DNA from: Adiantum capillus-veneris
Taxonomy: Eukaryota; Streptophyta; Polypodiopsida; Polypodiales; Pteridaceae
Assembly (NCBI GenBank): GCA_014529385.2
Contig: CM043945.1
Location: 98,250,612 to 98,314,611 of the forward strand
Direction of reading: 5' to 3'
DNA length: 64,000 bases
Part shown: one piece after another, positions 50,701-61,140 of the stretch
How the letters are laid out: each line of letters opens with the position of its first letter
Position numbering within the stretch: position 1 is the stretch's first letter
Translations under genes and position numbers: made by a program
The notes under the pieces: model-generated
Told to the model about the DNA's origin: nothing
What the model saw: only the letters and a program-made list of their open reading frames with translations
Database searches by the model: none

Positions 50701-51812
50701 TCACCCTCCAAATCAACGGTGGTAGATATCTCCTTTCGACTCCGCTTTTTAGAGTGAAGTAAAGGCTGCACATATCCTACTATGATGGCATCATCACTAT
50801 CCACCGAAGCACAAACACGACCTGTAGCCAAACAAGCTGCCAAAACTGGTGCAGTGCCACAACCAAGCTCTATACATAAACCTCCAAGTCGACACAAAAG
50901 CTCTACAAAGCAGGCAATGAATGCATGACTCCGTTGCATGAAGCCACGCCAAGTCTCCCCCACTGAAGATCTAGCCTGCGATGTCTCAGGGAGATAGTGC
51001 AACATGTAGGAGTCAAGAGGCTGCAATCCCAAATGATGGAAAAGTGGAGTACTCTCTGCAACATAGCAAGGGGGTCTGGAGCCCGCTCGATGAATCATGA
51101 ACAATACTGAGAAATGACACTACAACAAGAAAGATGAAAACAAACATAATCATGACTATGTCAATTGAAAAATCATTCTTTCGGTGAACTTAAAGCCCAT
51201 AAATACCTCAGAGCGACCACCAACACTTTCAGCAAATCCGTAAGCACAGTGATAAAGCACAACAATGTGGCGATCCACTATCAACTGTGAAGCCCGACAA
51301 ACTCTCTCCAGCCATCAATACTACCTCCTACGGTTAATATGGAAAATTTAAAAAACTCTATAAACTTGTAGTGTTATGCAAAGCATTGAATGTACTCACC
51401 AACTACAGATGCCATAACAAGCAACCAACCGGAGTCGTCCATAATAGAATGTGCTAGGTGAACACCCGATCGAACATGCTCCTCAATGCAAATATCCCAA
51501 AGCGGCACAGTGTCAGAGGTGATGTGTGATCCACCAAATGGCAAGTCGAGGAAGATGAAGTCTGCAGCCCATGAGACAGGCCTACCACCACGAGTATAAC
51601 AGGCCCCCTCGGAGCGAGATCGTGTAAGGTGCTCATGGACAGGTATCCAAGCGAGCGGGCGAATGCCTGCTCTAAAATCTGCTGCCACAACTATGTAGTC
51701 AAGAGTTGAAGCATAGCTCCGACCCTCTGAACCAATGCTAGGGTGAGCCATCGAAACCTCCGATGCATATGTAAAGCAAAGTGATCTCCTAAGAGTCTGA
51801 CCACCCAAACCT
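50661..51812 (-). pseudogene. Methyltransferase part of the ParB-MTase gene
   Basis: Three exons. About 51812-51404 ends before GTGAGTACATTC and contains ADFIFLDLPFGG, a degenerate DPPY motif (catalytic motif IV, here DLPF). 51310-51209 reads LERVCRASQLIVDRHIVVLY. 51104-50661 contains LCIELGCGTAPVLAACLATG, an AdoMet-binding motif I, and ends SSVYPFDD. Motif IV before motif I is the permuted order of beta-class N6-adenine/N4-cytosine DNA methyltransferases (PF01555-like). The target base cannot be told. The leucine in DLPF departs from the family norm and may impair catalysis. These exons themselves have no stops. Confidence 0.65.
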
Positions 51813-51879
51813 ACAAAAGTTTAAGTCAATGAATTTGAAGCTTGCTCTTAGAACAATGAGTCGCATATAGCAAGCTAAA

Positions 51880-53440
51880 CAAACTAAATAATATGCATAG
51901 TTATCATAACAAAGGTTGGAGCAATATCGTCCAAAATTTCTACAAAGCTAGAGTCGTGTCTAGCAACGTCTATCAAGCCATCTACAAAAAGATAGATGCA
52001 ATTACAAAATGTAAAAAAATACAACACATTGCAGTCACAACTCTTAATCTCACCATGTGAAGCCAAAGGATTAACCGCTATATAGCCCGCTCCACTTGGT
52101 AAACTAGATGTGCTGACATTAACGACATGTCGCTTCCCCGCAAAAATTGATCGTCGCTCTACCACAATATTATTGAATTCAAAATTTTGGTAAGCATAAT
52201 CCACATTAATGGTTTAAATTCCATGTTCAATGCCAACAAAAACTTACTTTGCATCAAAGACTCTTGGTGAACATTGCCATTCGATGGCGGAGGTGGAAGA
52301 TCAACCCTAGCTCCATGCATTGCTTTGTGCAACTCTTTCTCACGCTCCAAAAAATGGCCGGGTGACATGTCTATCCACCATGGACAAATGCTCACGCTCC
52401 CAACCAGTAATATGTTGCATATTGTCAGTGTACATACAGCCATCTCCTCTAGAAGCATTAACCCACAGCTTTGAAAGAACTGGAATGGAAGTAATGCAGT
52501 GGGTGGACAAAAGATATAGAAAGTACCTGTAGGACACAAAGAATATATTCAAGTAGCAAACAAAAAATAAAATACAAGCTTATTTTGCAAGAATTATATT
52601 ATACCTATATAGAACTCTCTGTCCATCCCACAATAAGAAATCCTGCTTCTTTAAAGCTTGCATGTCTGCATCCTTAGTTCTAGACTCTAATGTAGTCTCT
52701 ATAGGAAAGAGATAGACACGAGCTTCAATCTTGACTTCTTCATAATATTGCTTCAAGCAATGAAACCTAAAAACATCTTTATATCCACACTAGCCTCATT
52801 CTGAGCTATCATGTTTAGCTTCTCAATGGATGCCTAAGAATCTGGACCCCATTTCAAGGCTAACACCCGTGCCATCCATGCATCCCCAAGGTTAGGATCA
52901 ACAATGTTCAGAATCTAAAAACAAATATTAAGCTAACTTCAACAAACCAACCCTAAACACAAATATGCAATTAAGAAAGGGTAGAGTCTGCATTAGACCT
53001 TGCCAACTCTATCACCATACTTGTTAGAGAGGTCATTTATGACCTTCTCCTCTTCCTTTTTGAGCTCTTCTTCAGAAAGTGATAGCTTAATTGGATGCAT
53101 CTGTGAATGAAACTCTTTTGTAATTTGCACCTGGTTCATGAAAAAGCCCCAAGAATATCTTTCAAATTAAAAAATATGTATAAAATCTATTAAACCATAA
53201 CACAGTAGCATTCAACATACATTGTAAAGCAACTTTCCCAAATATCGTCTAGTCAATGGCCACCATGGTTCAGTGACTTCTTTCTAATCATGGTAATGAT
53301 TCTTTGGTCTTTATCCGGCAATCCCTCTAAGTATGTTTTGTGGTCAGCTTTACAAATATTAGAGCAATTCACCAACTCGTCCCGAAAATGGGTTGTTACT
53401 AGTGCATGAGTATTCATACTACGAAGAAATTGAGAAAAAA
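51880..53440 (-). pseudogene. Central exons of the ParB-MTase gene
   Basis: Six coding-like blocks separated by GT-AG-like boundaries: 53405-53222 (HFRDELVNCSNICKADHKTY; one frameshift before EVTEPWWPLTRRYLGKLLYN), 53135-52998 (SQMHPIKLSLSEEELKKEEE), 52916-52770 (NIVDPNLGDAWMARVLALKW, one TAG), 52755-52607 (EEVKIEARVYLFPIETTLES), 52530-52250 (WEREHLSMVDRHVTR, with a frameshift at a T6 run, then LEREKELHKAMHGARVDLPP) and 52204-52050 (VDYAYQNFEFNNIVVERRSI). A further block near 51980-51905 (LIDVARHDSSFVEILDDIAP) may be another exon. At least one stop and two frameshifts are present. No known domain in this part. Confidence 0.5.
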
Positions 53441-53509
53441 AGCATTATCATCACTCATCTCATGATCCAAGCTTACAAACTTAAAACCCTACCAAACTTA
53501 AAAATTCAT

Positions 53510-53772
53510 CCATTGCAATCCCGAAAGAAGTGCAATCTCTGAAACCTTTGAAGGATCAATAATTGTGCATAGAACTCTGCAGTGCTTTTCCTTGATTGTT
53601 GAGAAGTGCTCTCTGATGGCAGCAATCCAAGCAACAGTTCGATGGTTACCTTCCCATACATATAGCATCTTATTTGACATGGATTTCAACTCTGGTCTCT
53701 CAGCTAATTCCTTTTCAAACTCCTCATTGATTTCTTTCCAATGATCATCCCACTCTTTTCTTATATCATCTA
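53510..53772 (-). pseudogene. ParB/sulfiredoxin-like exon of the ParB-MTase gene
   Basis: The exon starts after an AG at the reading DDIRKEWDDHWKEINEEFEK and includes MLYVWEGNHRTVAWIAAIRE, a close match to the ParB/Srx signature (Y.V.DGNHR..A). IALLSGLQWMN follows; a similar short segment follows the domain in many ParB-like proteins. The upstream exon adds IPYARVRG and SRESYMQEKGAFIVSIW, which fit the start of the fold. In phages and bacteria such domains are often fused to DNA methylases and are thought to act as DNA-binding or nuclease modules. Confidence 0.6.
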
Positions 53773-54154
53773 TATTTATAAAAAACAAGACTCAAGCAAA
53801 TATACATCAAGAACTAAAACAATCAAGTAAATCAGCATGAAGCATACCTGTGACATTAGTTTCCTGCCTCTGACATGTCCATATGGAGACAATAAAGGCT
53901 CCTTTCTCTTGCATGTAGCTCTCTCGAGAAAATGCATATTTCAAGCCAGTGACATCATCCCAAAGACCCCTAACACGTGCATATGGAATGAGCCTACAAA
54001 GCGGTATCAAAGGACAAGAGAAACAACTATGTATTCTAGTATTTTGAAGAATATCTTGTCCTGTTTGCATATAAAGTTTTTTTTCTGCACCAACATCAAT
54101 TGTCTGCTCGACCTCGGGCCTTGCAACATACGGACACTACAAGAGGTTATTCAT

Positions 54155-54270
54155 ATTAGCGACACTCACACAACGACGCTCAAAAAAAATAATCCCGGCG
54201 TCGCTATGAGCGTCGCTATGAGTGTCGCAAATTTCTTTGTAAATTTGCGACGCTCATAGCGACGCCGGCT
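54155..54270. repeat. Left subterminal repeats of the CACTA element
   Basis: Several copies of GCGTCGCTATGAGCGTCGCT and its inverse AGCGACGC. In En/Spm such repeats are bound by the TNPA-type protein. Confidence 0.8.
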
Positions 54271-54354
54271 GGGCTAAAAAAATAAAAGAGCGCGCCCAAA
54301 AACTCAGATCTCAGATCTGAGTTTTTCTGTGCCCTCAAGCAAGGAGCAGGTAAC

Positions 54355-54355
54355 G

Positions 54356-54397
<42 letters not shown>

Positions 54398-54402
54398 CTT
54401 CT

Positions 54403-54438
<36 letters not shown>

Positions 54439-54830
54439 AGAGGAAGGAGAGCCAGGTATGCTCCTTCCCTCTCCTCATTCTCATGTTCCCTTCCCCTCTT
54501 TCTCTCTCCCTCTCTCTCTCTCTCTCACACACACACATACACACACACACACATAGTGTTTTTGAGAGAGAGAGAGAGAGAGAGTACAAACATAAACAAA
54601 AACGCACACACACATACATAAACAAAGAATGCACACACACATTGAGAGAGGAAAAGAGAGAGAGAGCATGCATAAACAAAAAACGCACGCATTGAGAGAG
54701 GAAAAGAGAGAGAGAACATGCATAAACAAAAAACGCACACATTGAGAGAGGAAAAGAGAGAGAAAACATGCATACGATCCAAAAAAACGCACACACATTG
54801 AGAGAGAAAGAGAGAGAAACTAATTTAACG
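54355..54830. repeat. Complex CT/CA/GA microsatellite block inside the CACTA element
   Basis: CT and CA tracts followed by GA tracts, then four copies of a ~50 bp unit with CATGCATAAACAAAAAACGC and GAGAGAGGAAAAGAGAGAGA. Confidence 0.9.
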
Positions 54831-54984
54831 TCGTAGGAAACTAATTAAAATTAAAAGACCTAAAGATCTAGCCGACGAGGAGTTGAACTCAAGACCTATT
54901 ATTCAAGAGGGAAATGGCATAATCAATCTATCATACTTGGCATGGGTGATAGAAAGGTTATAGCATTTATCTCTTTTTATTGGC

Positions 54985-55850
54985 ACACACATCCACACAC
55001 GCGCACACACACAAGAAGAAGAGAGTTATAACATCGTAGGAAACTATCCTAAAAGACGTTAAAGATTAGGTTAGATGTAGACTTACGTTAAATTAGATTT
55101 AGGTTTATTTAAGTTAAATTAGATTAGATTTAGGTTTATTTTTAATTAGATTTACGTTTATTTACGCTAGATTTAGATTTACGTTATATTAGATTAGATT
55201 TAGGTCTCCATAGACTGCGATGCCTGCATGAAGCGGGTGAAGAAAGCCCTCAATGGAATATAGGGTATTGCTGCCTTCACTCATGGTGGGCTCCGTCGAT
55301 CCAAAAGTACTGGTGAAATGTCTTCAGAAGATAGGGAAGAAGGTGGATCTTCAGGGCGGCAAGAGTCACTACATCCCCGACACAATGACCATCTAGACAA
55401 CCTCTAGTCATTCAACAGCAACTTCAAAGTTAGTAACAAGAGCAAGAACGGTCTAAAGGGCCAATTGCTGTCTTCAGATGTGGATGGAGATGAGGCAGTG
55501 TCACCGCCGGAAGTTAACTCTCACATCTTTAGTGATGAGAATGCCAACTCTTGCCGAGTTATGTGAAAAATTATGTGTTAAATCAGTTTTAAGGTTCTTA
55601 TAATCCCTGTTAGTTTAGTTCTTTGTTTTTAATATAACATAATTTATGTTAGATTTAGATTTATGTTATATTAGATTAGACTTAGGTTTATTTAGGTTTA
55701 CCCACACACACACACACACACACAAGAAGAAGAGAGTTTTAACGTCGTAGGAAACTATCCCAAAAGACGTTAAAGATTAGGTTAGATGTAGACTTACGTT
55801 AAATTAGATTTAGGTTTATTTTTAGTTAGATTTATGCTTATTTACGTTAG
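54985..55850. repeat. Direct repeat flanking the HMA fragment
   Basis: A block with CACACACACA, AACGTCGTAGGAAACTATCC and TTAGATTTAGG-type repeats occurs at about 54985-55210 and again at about 55600-55850, on either side of the HMA fragment. Confidence 0.75.
55213..55385 (+). pseudogene. Captured heavy-metal-associated (HMA) domain fragment
   Basis: Reads DCDACMKRVKKALNGI, then TAG at 55261, then, one base shifted, GSVDPKVLVKCLQKIGKKVD from 55289. The CxxC metal site (CDAC) and the GxVDPxxLxxxLxKxGK end are those of plant HMA/HIPP metallochaperones. Only the domain is present. It lies inside the CACTA element, so it was probably captured from a host gene. Confidence 0.8.
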
Positions 55851-56141
55851 ATCGAGTCCACGCAAGAATTACTTACGGTTTAGGTTTTAGAGTTAGACGA
55901 AGAGTGAAAAGATCTACTGTGAAAAGATGTTAAGATGCTGTGAAGTGCTACAGCTAGAGAAGAGGCAAAGGGGTTTTGTCCACTACATGCAATATCATGT
56001 AGACGTGGGTCTGTAGATTTCTTGTACCCACAAATATAGGTATTGACGAATAAAGATGAGATTATAACCCGGTGGTTCTGATCTCCGTGCACCTCTAGAC
56101 CGAGGTGTGCGGGGATTGGACATGACTAGAGAATGTGAGGT

Positions 56142-56142
<1 letters not shown>

Positions 56143-56234
<92 letters not shown>
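56143..56234. repeat. (GA)n microsatellite before the TNP2-like gene
   Basis: About 92 bases of pure GA, 66 bp upstream of the TNP2-like ATG. Confidence 0.95.
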
Positions 56235-56237
<3 letters not shown>

Positions 56238-56299
56238 GACGAAGAATGCCAATAGAATATTAAATTTGTTGTCCAGGTTATAAGATTTTTATCCTCATT

Positions 56300-58741
56300 A
56301 TGAGTAGTGACGAGGATGTGGGACCGTCCAACCGAAACACCTATCTCTCAACGAGGGTCTTATGTCCTTGTAATCGATGCAAGCATGCTGTGCGACGGAC
56401 AAGACGTGTTTCTTTGCAGCACGTTCGCGAATTTGGCGAGTTCGATCCATCTATTATAGATCGAGTTGTTGCCAATTATAACTCATCGGACTCCGACGCT
56501 GGCCAACAAGCAGCAATCTTGCAACCCAATAGACGTGTTCGCAGGTGCTTTGGTCAAGCAGCATATGTGAGGCCACAATATGTAGCCTCTGACAGCTCGG
56601 GCGATGATCATGCAGAGAACATTCCCAACGAGGCAATGTTTGAGCCCGAGATTGATGAAATGATCGAGACGATCATGGATTCAGAAAGGCTTATCTATGA
56701 TGATATGAAAAGTGAAGCCGATACGCCATTGTATAATGGAGCACGTATGTCTAGATTGAAAGCACTCCTGGTTCTTCTCAACATGCAAGCAAAGTTTGGA
56801 TGGAGTGACACTAGCGTCACAACGCTTTTCAGGTGATCTATTACAATTATTACATGCAGGTGATCTATTACATGCAGGCAAAGTTTGGATGGAGTGACAC
56901 TAGCATCACAGCACCATGGATTTTCATAGGAGCCCAAGAACGCAAAGTAAAAGAGACCATTCGATCTTTGCGGACCCCCACTGGCGTAATGCACTCGCTC
57001 CGAACGTGTTTTACTAAAGAAGGAAAGCTTACCGGTTTGAAGTCACACGATTGGCATAAAATGTGTCAAGTACGTTCATAGTGGACTTTAATATCATTGC
57101 ATAAAATGTGGACTTTAATATCATTGCTGCACATACTTTACAATTTATTTTACCGGTGGCCATTGAGGGATGTTTGTCTCTCGACATCCGTAACACAATC
57201 TACAAACTTGCAAAGCTGGTGCAATGGATCTCACATGAAAAGGAGATCAACGTAGACTCCATACCATTCGCCAAACTAAATGCTGCGGAGCTTGTGTGCA
57301 TGTTTGAGAAACATTTTCCTACTACCATGCTAACCATTCAGGTGCATCTTCTTGTTCACATAGTTGATGAGGTGGAAATAGCTGGCACAGTTCATTCCAG
57401 ATGGATGTTCTTCTTAGAACGTTTCATGAAAAGCTTAAGGGATATGTGTGTCAAAAGGCACGTCCGGAGGGTAGCATGGCAGAAGGTTGGTTGGTATCAG
57501 AGTCTCTAGTGTACATTGGAGAGTGGCTAGACGGATTTGATAAAGCCGGAGACATGCTATAGCGAACCATAGATGATGAGCGCATATCTGATATTGTCAT
57601 GTGCAATCTCGGTGTTGAGAAGAGGATGACGGAAGATCTAGAGGCTAAAATCAACCGATTTTGCATGCTTCACAATCCAGTGATGCAAAAGTGGATTTCA
57701 CAATATGAGGATGCAAAGCAAGGGCGACAAGGGCACGAATCGAGTGGAGATGGGGAAGATGACAACGATGCACTATCCGACGGTTCTGGAGAGCCTACCA
57801 ACCTTCATGAGCTTAAGATGGTTGCACAACCAATTGAAAAGCGCACAACAATGCGGTGACGAAGTGACTGAGGAAGAGTGGGAGTACTCTCGGGGTTGCG
57901 CGACCAAGGTAAGTTTGCAATGTACGACTAGCAAGTGACTTTATTTATAAACGTTTGAATGGCCACTCATAATCTTTGTTTGTTGTAGTATAAGTCATAC
58001 ACAGCAGCATGGTGTAAAGGTCGACATTTTAGGGTGGAACGAATCGACAAAAAGCGTTTTACTCAAGATTGTGGAATCATGGCAAAATTTGAACAGTCTA
58101 GTCGACGACGTTCCTCTGATGTAGATCCTGTGGTGGCGGAACTCACTTACTTTGGCACGCTGCAAGAGATTTTGAGGATCGATTACAGAGGATTTTTTGT
58201 CGACTTGTTCAACGTGCAATGGTTCAAGATAATCATGGAGGGTCGCAACGCTACTGTGTGTAGAGGAGAGTCTGGTTTTCTTGAGGTGGATTCTACTAAG
58301 AAATGGAATGACCTAAGAGACACTTTCGTACTACCCGAGCATTGTGAACAAGTAAGTATGTAAATAGTTAACATCCCCCTTTTACAAGTTATGTGCTTGA
58401 ACTCTCTCATGTAAGTTATTTGGCTCTGGCAGGTAATATTTCATCCTACAAAGTCTACATCAAACTGGTGGTACGTCATAGAGGTAGCCCCTCGTAGTGC
58501 AAGGACGTATGAAGGCTACCATGTGCCAATCACAACGGCATCAATGGAGGAGATCAGAGAAGATGCTCAATCAGAAGCCGCTGCGGTGGTGCCAGACGAG
58601 CATCAAGATGCTACTACTCTATATGGGGTGCATGCAGAGGAGCTACAAAATGAAACAGAGGATATGTGTTTAAACGGAGAGCTCTATATAGATATAGGAA
58701 GTTATGCTGAGTTATGCGAGGATGAGAGAGAGATCTCTTAA
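56300..58741 (+). pseudogene. TNP2-like CACTA transposase, core deleted
   Basis: From ATG 56300: MSSDEDVG, then CPCNRCKHAVRR of the transposase-associated domain, then LYNGARMSRLKALLVLLNMQ and FGWSD, which in TNP2 precede the catalytic domain. Instead of that domain (several hundred residues) a ~90 bp stretch with FGWSDTS is repeated (56782, 56872) and the text jumps to TCFTKEGKLTGLKSHDWHKM. A DUF4218-like part follows (ELVCMFEKHFPTTMLTIQVH, SRWMFFLERFMKSL), with a frameshift before RPEGSMAEGW at about 57458. Then comes a DUF4216-like part (ELTYFGTLQEILRIDYRGFF) with an intron from about 58350 to 58433, ending at 58741. It cannot make an active transposase; the family call is firm. Confidence 0.85.
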
Positions 58742-59013
58742 AGCCACAAATATTGTATTTGAACAATTTTGCTCCGTGTTGTAAAAGCTCTGGCTCTCTA
58801 AATACCTTCCATGGTGTATAACGCTCTTTTCTACTCGCGCTCACATCTTTTGATTGAAAATTCTGAGTTTTCGACTTGCCTCTTCTATCACTCAATTCAT
58901 TGCGTCATTGTATTTATATGCGTCATTACGTCATTGTATTTAATGGTCTTTGCGTCATTGTCTACTCTATTCATTCAATATTAAGTTTAAATATTCGTGT
59001 GTTTAATGCAGGT
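58742..59013. other. Spacer between the two CACTA genes
   Basis: AT-rich, no coding signal. Probably holds the end of one gene and the promoter or 5' intron of the next; TTTAATGCAG just before ATG 59014 resembles a splice acceptor. Confidence 0.5.
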
Positions 59014-60267
59014 ATGGATGATGAGGAGTTTCTTTCTTCTTTGTCACTGCAGCAGAGACAGTGGTACGTGGAGCGTCATCGCTCTGGCGCATCATCGCGC
59101 GTTCCTACTCCATCCGCATCTCCCTCTCTTTTGGAGCATTCGGCGCGCTCCGAAGCTTCGGCGTCGACGAGACGAGCTTCACACTCGTCTAGACACCGGC
59201 GCTCTAGTGCTGGCGGTGGCGGTTGTTGTGGGGATTCCGCCACCGATGCCTCCACACCGCCTCGTGTTCGACAAGGCTGTTTACCCTCCCCTTCTTTGCC
59301 CGCCCCCACACCAGCCACAGCATCGCCATCTACGCCAGGTTTTGCACGGCTGACTGTTCCTAGTAGCTACACACCTCTACCTACTCCACCAGGAGGAGCC
59401 ACCCCACTCAACACTCCTCGCTTTGGGGCCCAGATACCGGTGGAGACACTTGACGTCCGTACCCCCATCAACACGCCACTAGAGACCCCTACCGGGACAC
59501 CCAGGTTCACTCGTCACCGGCCAGAGGGCTTGTCTTACTCCGTCGACTTCAGCGGCGGCATCATCATGGATGATGACGGCAAGAAGGTGATCTCGCGCAT
59601 GCGTGGTCTTTGCTCTCAGCTGTTTAGACACTACATATTAAACAAATGGAGTGAAGTACCAAGTGATTTAAAAAAGAGAGTCATCAGCATACTTCATGAT
59701 GAGTTTCCCGTTCCAACACGGGATCAGCGCTTCAATGAAGACCTGATGAAGATTCGAATGCGCGAATACTCCAAACACAAGCATTCCGAAGTGCAAAAAG
59801 CAATCAAGAATGGGTGGAACAGGCCAAATTGGCTGGCCAAAGAAGATTGGAAGAATGCGAAGAAAGCAGCGCGCGAGAATCCCGACAAGTGGAAGCAACA
59901 AAAGGATGCAGCTAGAGCGCAAGTAGAGGCAGGGAGCTCGCACCACTTGGGGAGCGGTGGATGGGCATCATTTGAGGCCGATTTTGTAAGTGATTTCACA
60001 TTGCTCTTTATGTTCGATAGTTTAGGGTTTATGAGTTTTTTAATTCTAACATAATGAAATCTTTGTATGTTTTGACAGTGGTCGATGACAGGACGTGATC
60101 CCACACCGTACGAGCGTGAGTACGCAGGCAAGAAGGGCTTAAACGCCCTGATGGACATTCTCAGTTCTCAAAGCTGTCTTACTGTCTTTTTGTGCAGAAT
60201 CCGACAGATACGCCGCTTGGACGTGATGAGACGTCTGACTAGACGACGTCAGTTTAGCCGTAGCTAG
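59014..60267 (+). CDS. Ptta/En/Spm-type protein of the CACTA element (TNPA-like)
   Basis: From ATG 59014: MDDEEFLSSLSLQQRQWYVE, then a Ser/Pro/Thr-rich low-complexity region of about 180 residues with repeated TPxNTP motifs. A basic C-terminal domain follows (FRHYILNKWSEVPSDLKKRV, RPNWLAKEDWKNAKKAAREN, SSHHLGSGGWASF) that matches plant transposase family 24 (Ptta/En/Spm). An intron of about 91 bp (GTAAGTGATTTC to TTTTGACAG, 59988-60078) separates a second exon reading SMTGRDPTPYEREYAGKKG; its 3' end at 60267 is uncertain. The frame has no stops, so this gene may be intact. In En/Spm the second protein binds the subterminal repeats; the same role here is inference. Confidence 0.75.
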
Positions 60268-60599
60268 ATAGCATTAGTTTAGGGTTTCTCATAGCTTATG
60301 TATCATGAGACAGATTTTATACGTCTTTTTGAACCATGTATATTATTACATTTGTCACCGCAGTTCCTTTTGCCAATCAATTCTTTATGCCTATGATGCT
60401 GTACAATTGTCATTATTACATTTGCCAATCAATTCATTTTGCCTATGATGTGTACAATTGTCAATTTTGCAAACAATGCGTCTTGTGGGTGACTATTTTG
60501 GGTCTATTATCTACCCTTGCACTTTTTTTAAAAAGTGAATCAAGTACAATATGGTTGATGGGTGGCAGGGCATTCAATGCCCTGTCACCAAAAAAAAAT

Positions 60600-60800
60600 T
60601 CTCTCGGGCGTCGCTATAACCGTCGCTATTTATGGCTCTGTAGCGTCGCTATAGTCTTCTGTGTAAACGTCGCTATAACCGTCGCTATGAGCGTCGCTAT
60701 ATAGAAACGCTTATAGCGACGCTCGTAGCGATGGTTTTAGCGACGCCGGGGGTTATAAAAACCCAATGTATTTCCGTCGCTAACAGCGTCACAAGAGCAC
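60600..60800. repeat. Right subterminal repeats of the CACTA element
   Basis: At least eight GCGTCGCTAT / ATAGCGACGC units in both directions, matching the left end. Confidence 0.85.
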
Positions 60801-61140
60801 ACAACCTCTTGTAGTGGGAACAACCTCCATGGAAATATTAGCTTCATTTGGAACTAGATCACTCTCATGCAAGGATTCAAGTGTCACATCTTCTTGGCTC
60901 TCCATTTCATCTTCTTCAAGGGTAATATCCTACTCTGTGCTGGCAATATTGGATGCAGAGACAAAACTCACAATATCACTAGACTCCCGTCCATGGACAT
61001 CTAGCTTTGCTTTACCTCTACTGCCAGCTGCTCGTCCTCTAATAAAACAAAGACTCTTTAAGTTCTTAGATTTATACATTCCACTATCACAATTGAAAAA
61101 ATTAGTTCAAAAACTGTTCAAAATTAACTACTTGAAAAGT

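Larger units (their letters stand above)
54135..60816 (+). mobile_element. CACTA (En/Spm) DNA transposon, 6,682 bp
   Basis: Ends CACTACAAGAGGTT and inverse AACCTCTTGTAGTG. A target duplication GGA flanks both sides (54132-54134 and 60817-60819). The element contains two plus-strand transposon genes, subterminal repeats, microsatellites and a captured HMA fragment. Because TNP2 lacks its catalytic core, it is probably non-autonomous. Both ends and the target site look fresh. Confidence 0.95.
53850..61038 (-). pseudogene. N-terminal exon of the ParB-MTase gene, split by the CACTA element
   Basis: The exon begins at about 61038 after TTTTATTAG with GRAAGSRGKAKLDVHGRE, has a TAG at 60930-60932, then LEEDEMESQEDVTLESLHES up to 60817. 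It resumes at 54134 and ends at 53850 before GTATGCTTC. Dropping the element and one copy of GGA joins the codons of MEVVPYVARPEVEQTIDV without a shift. Earlier exons, if any, lie beyond 61040 and were not identified. Coordinates cover the inserted element. Confidence 0.7.
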
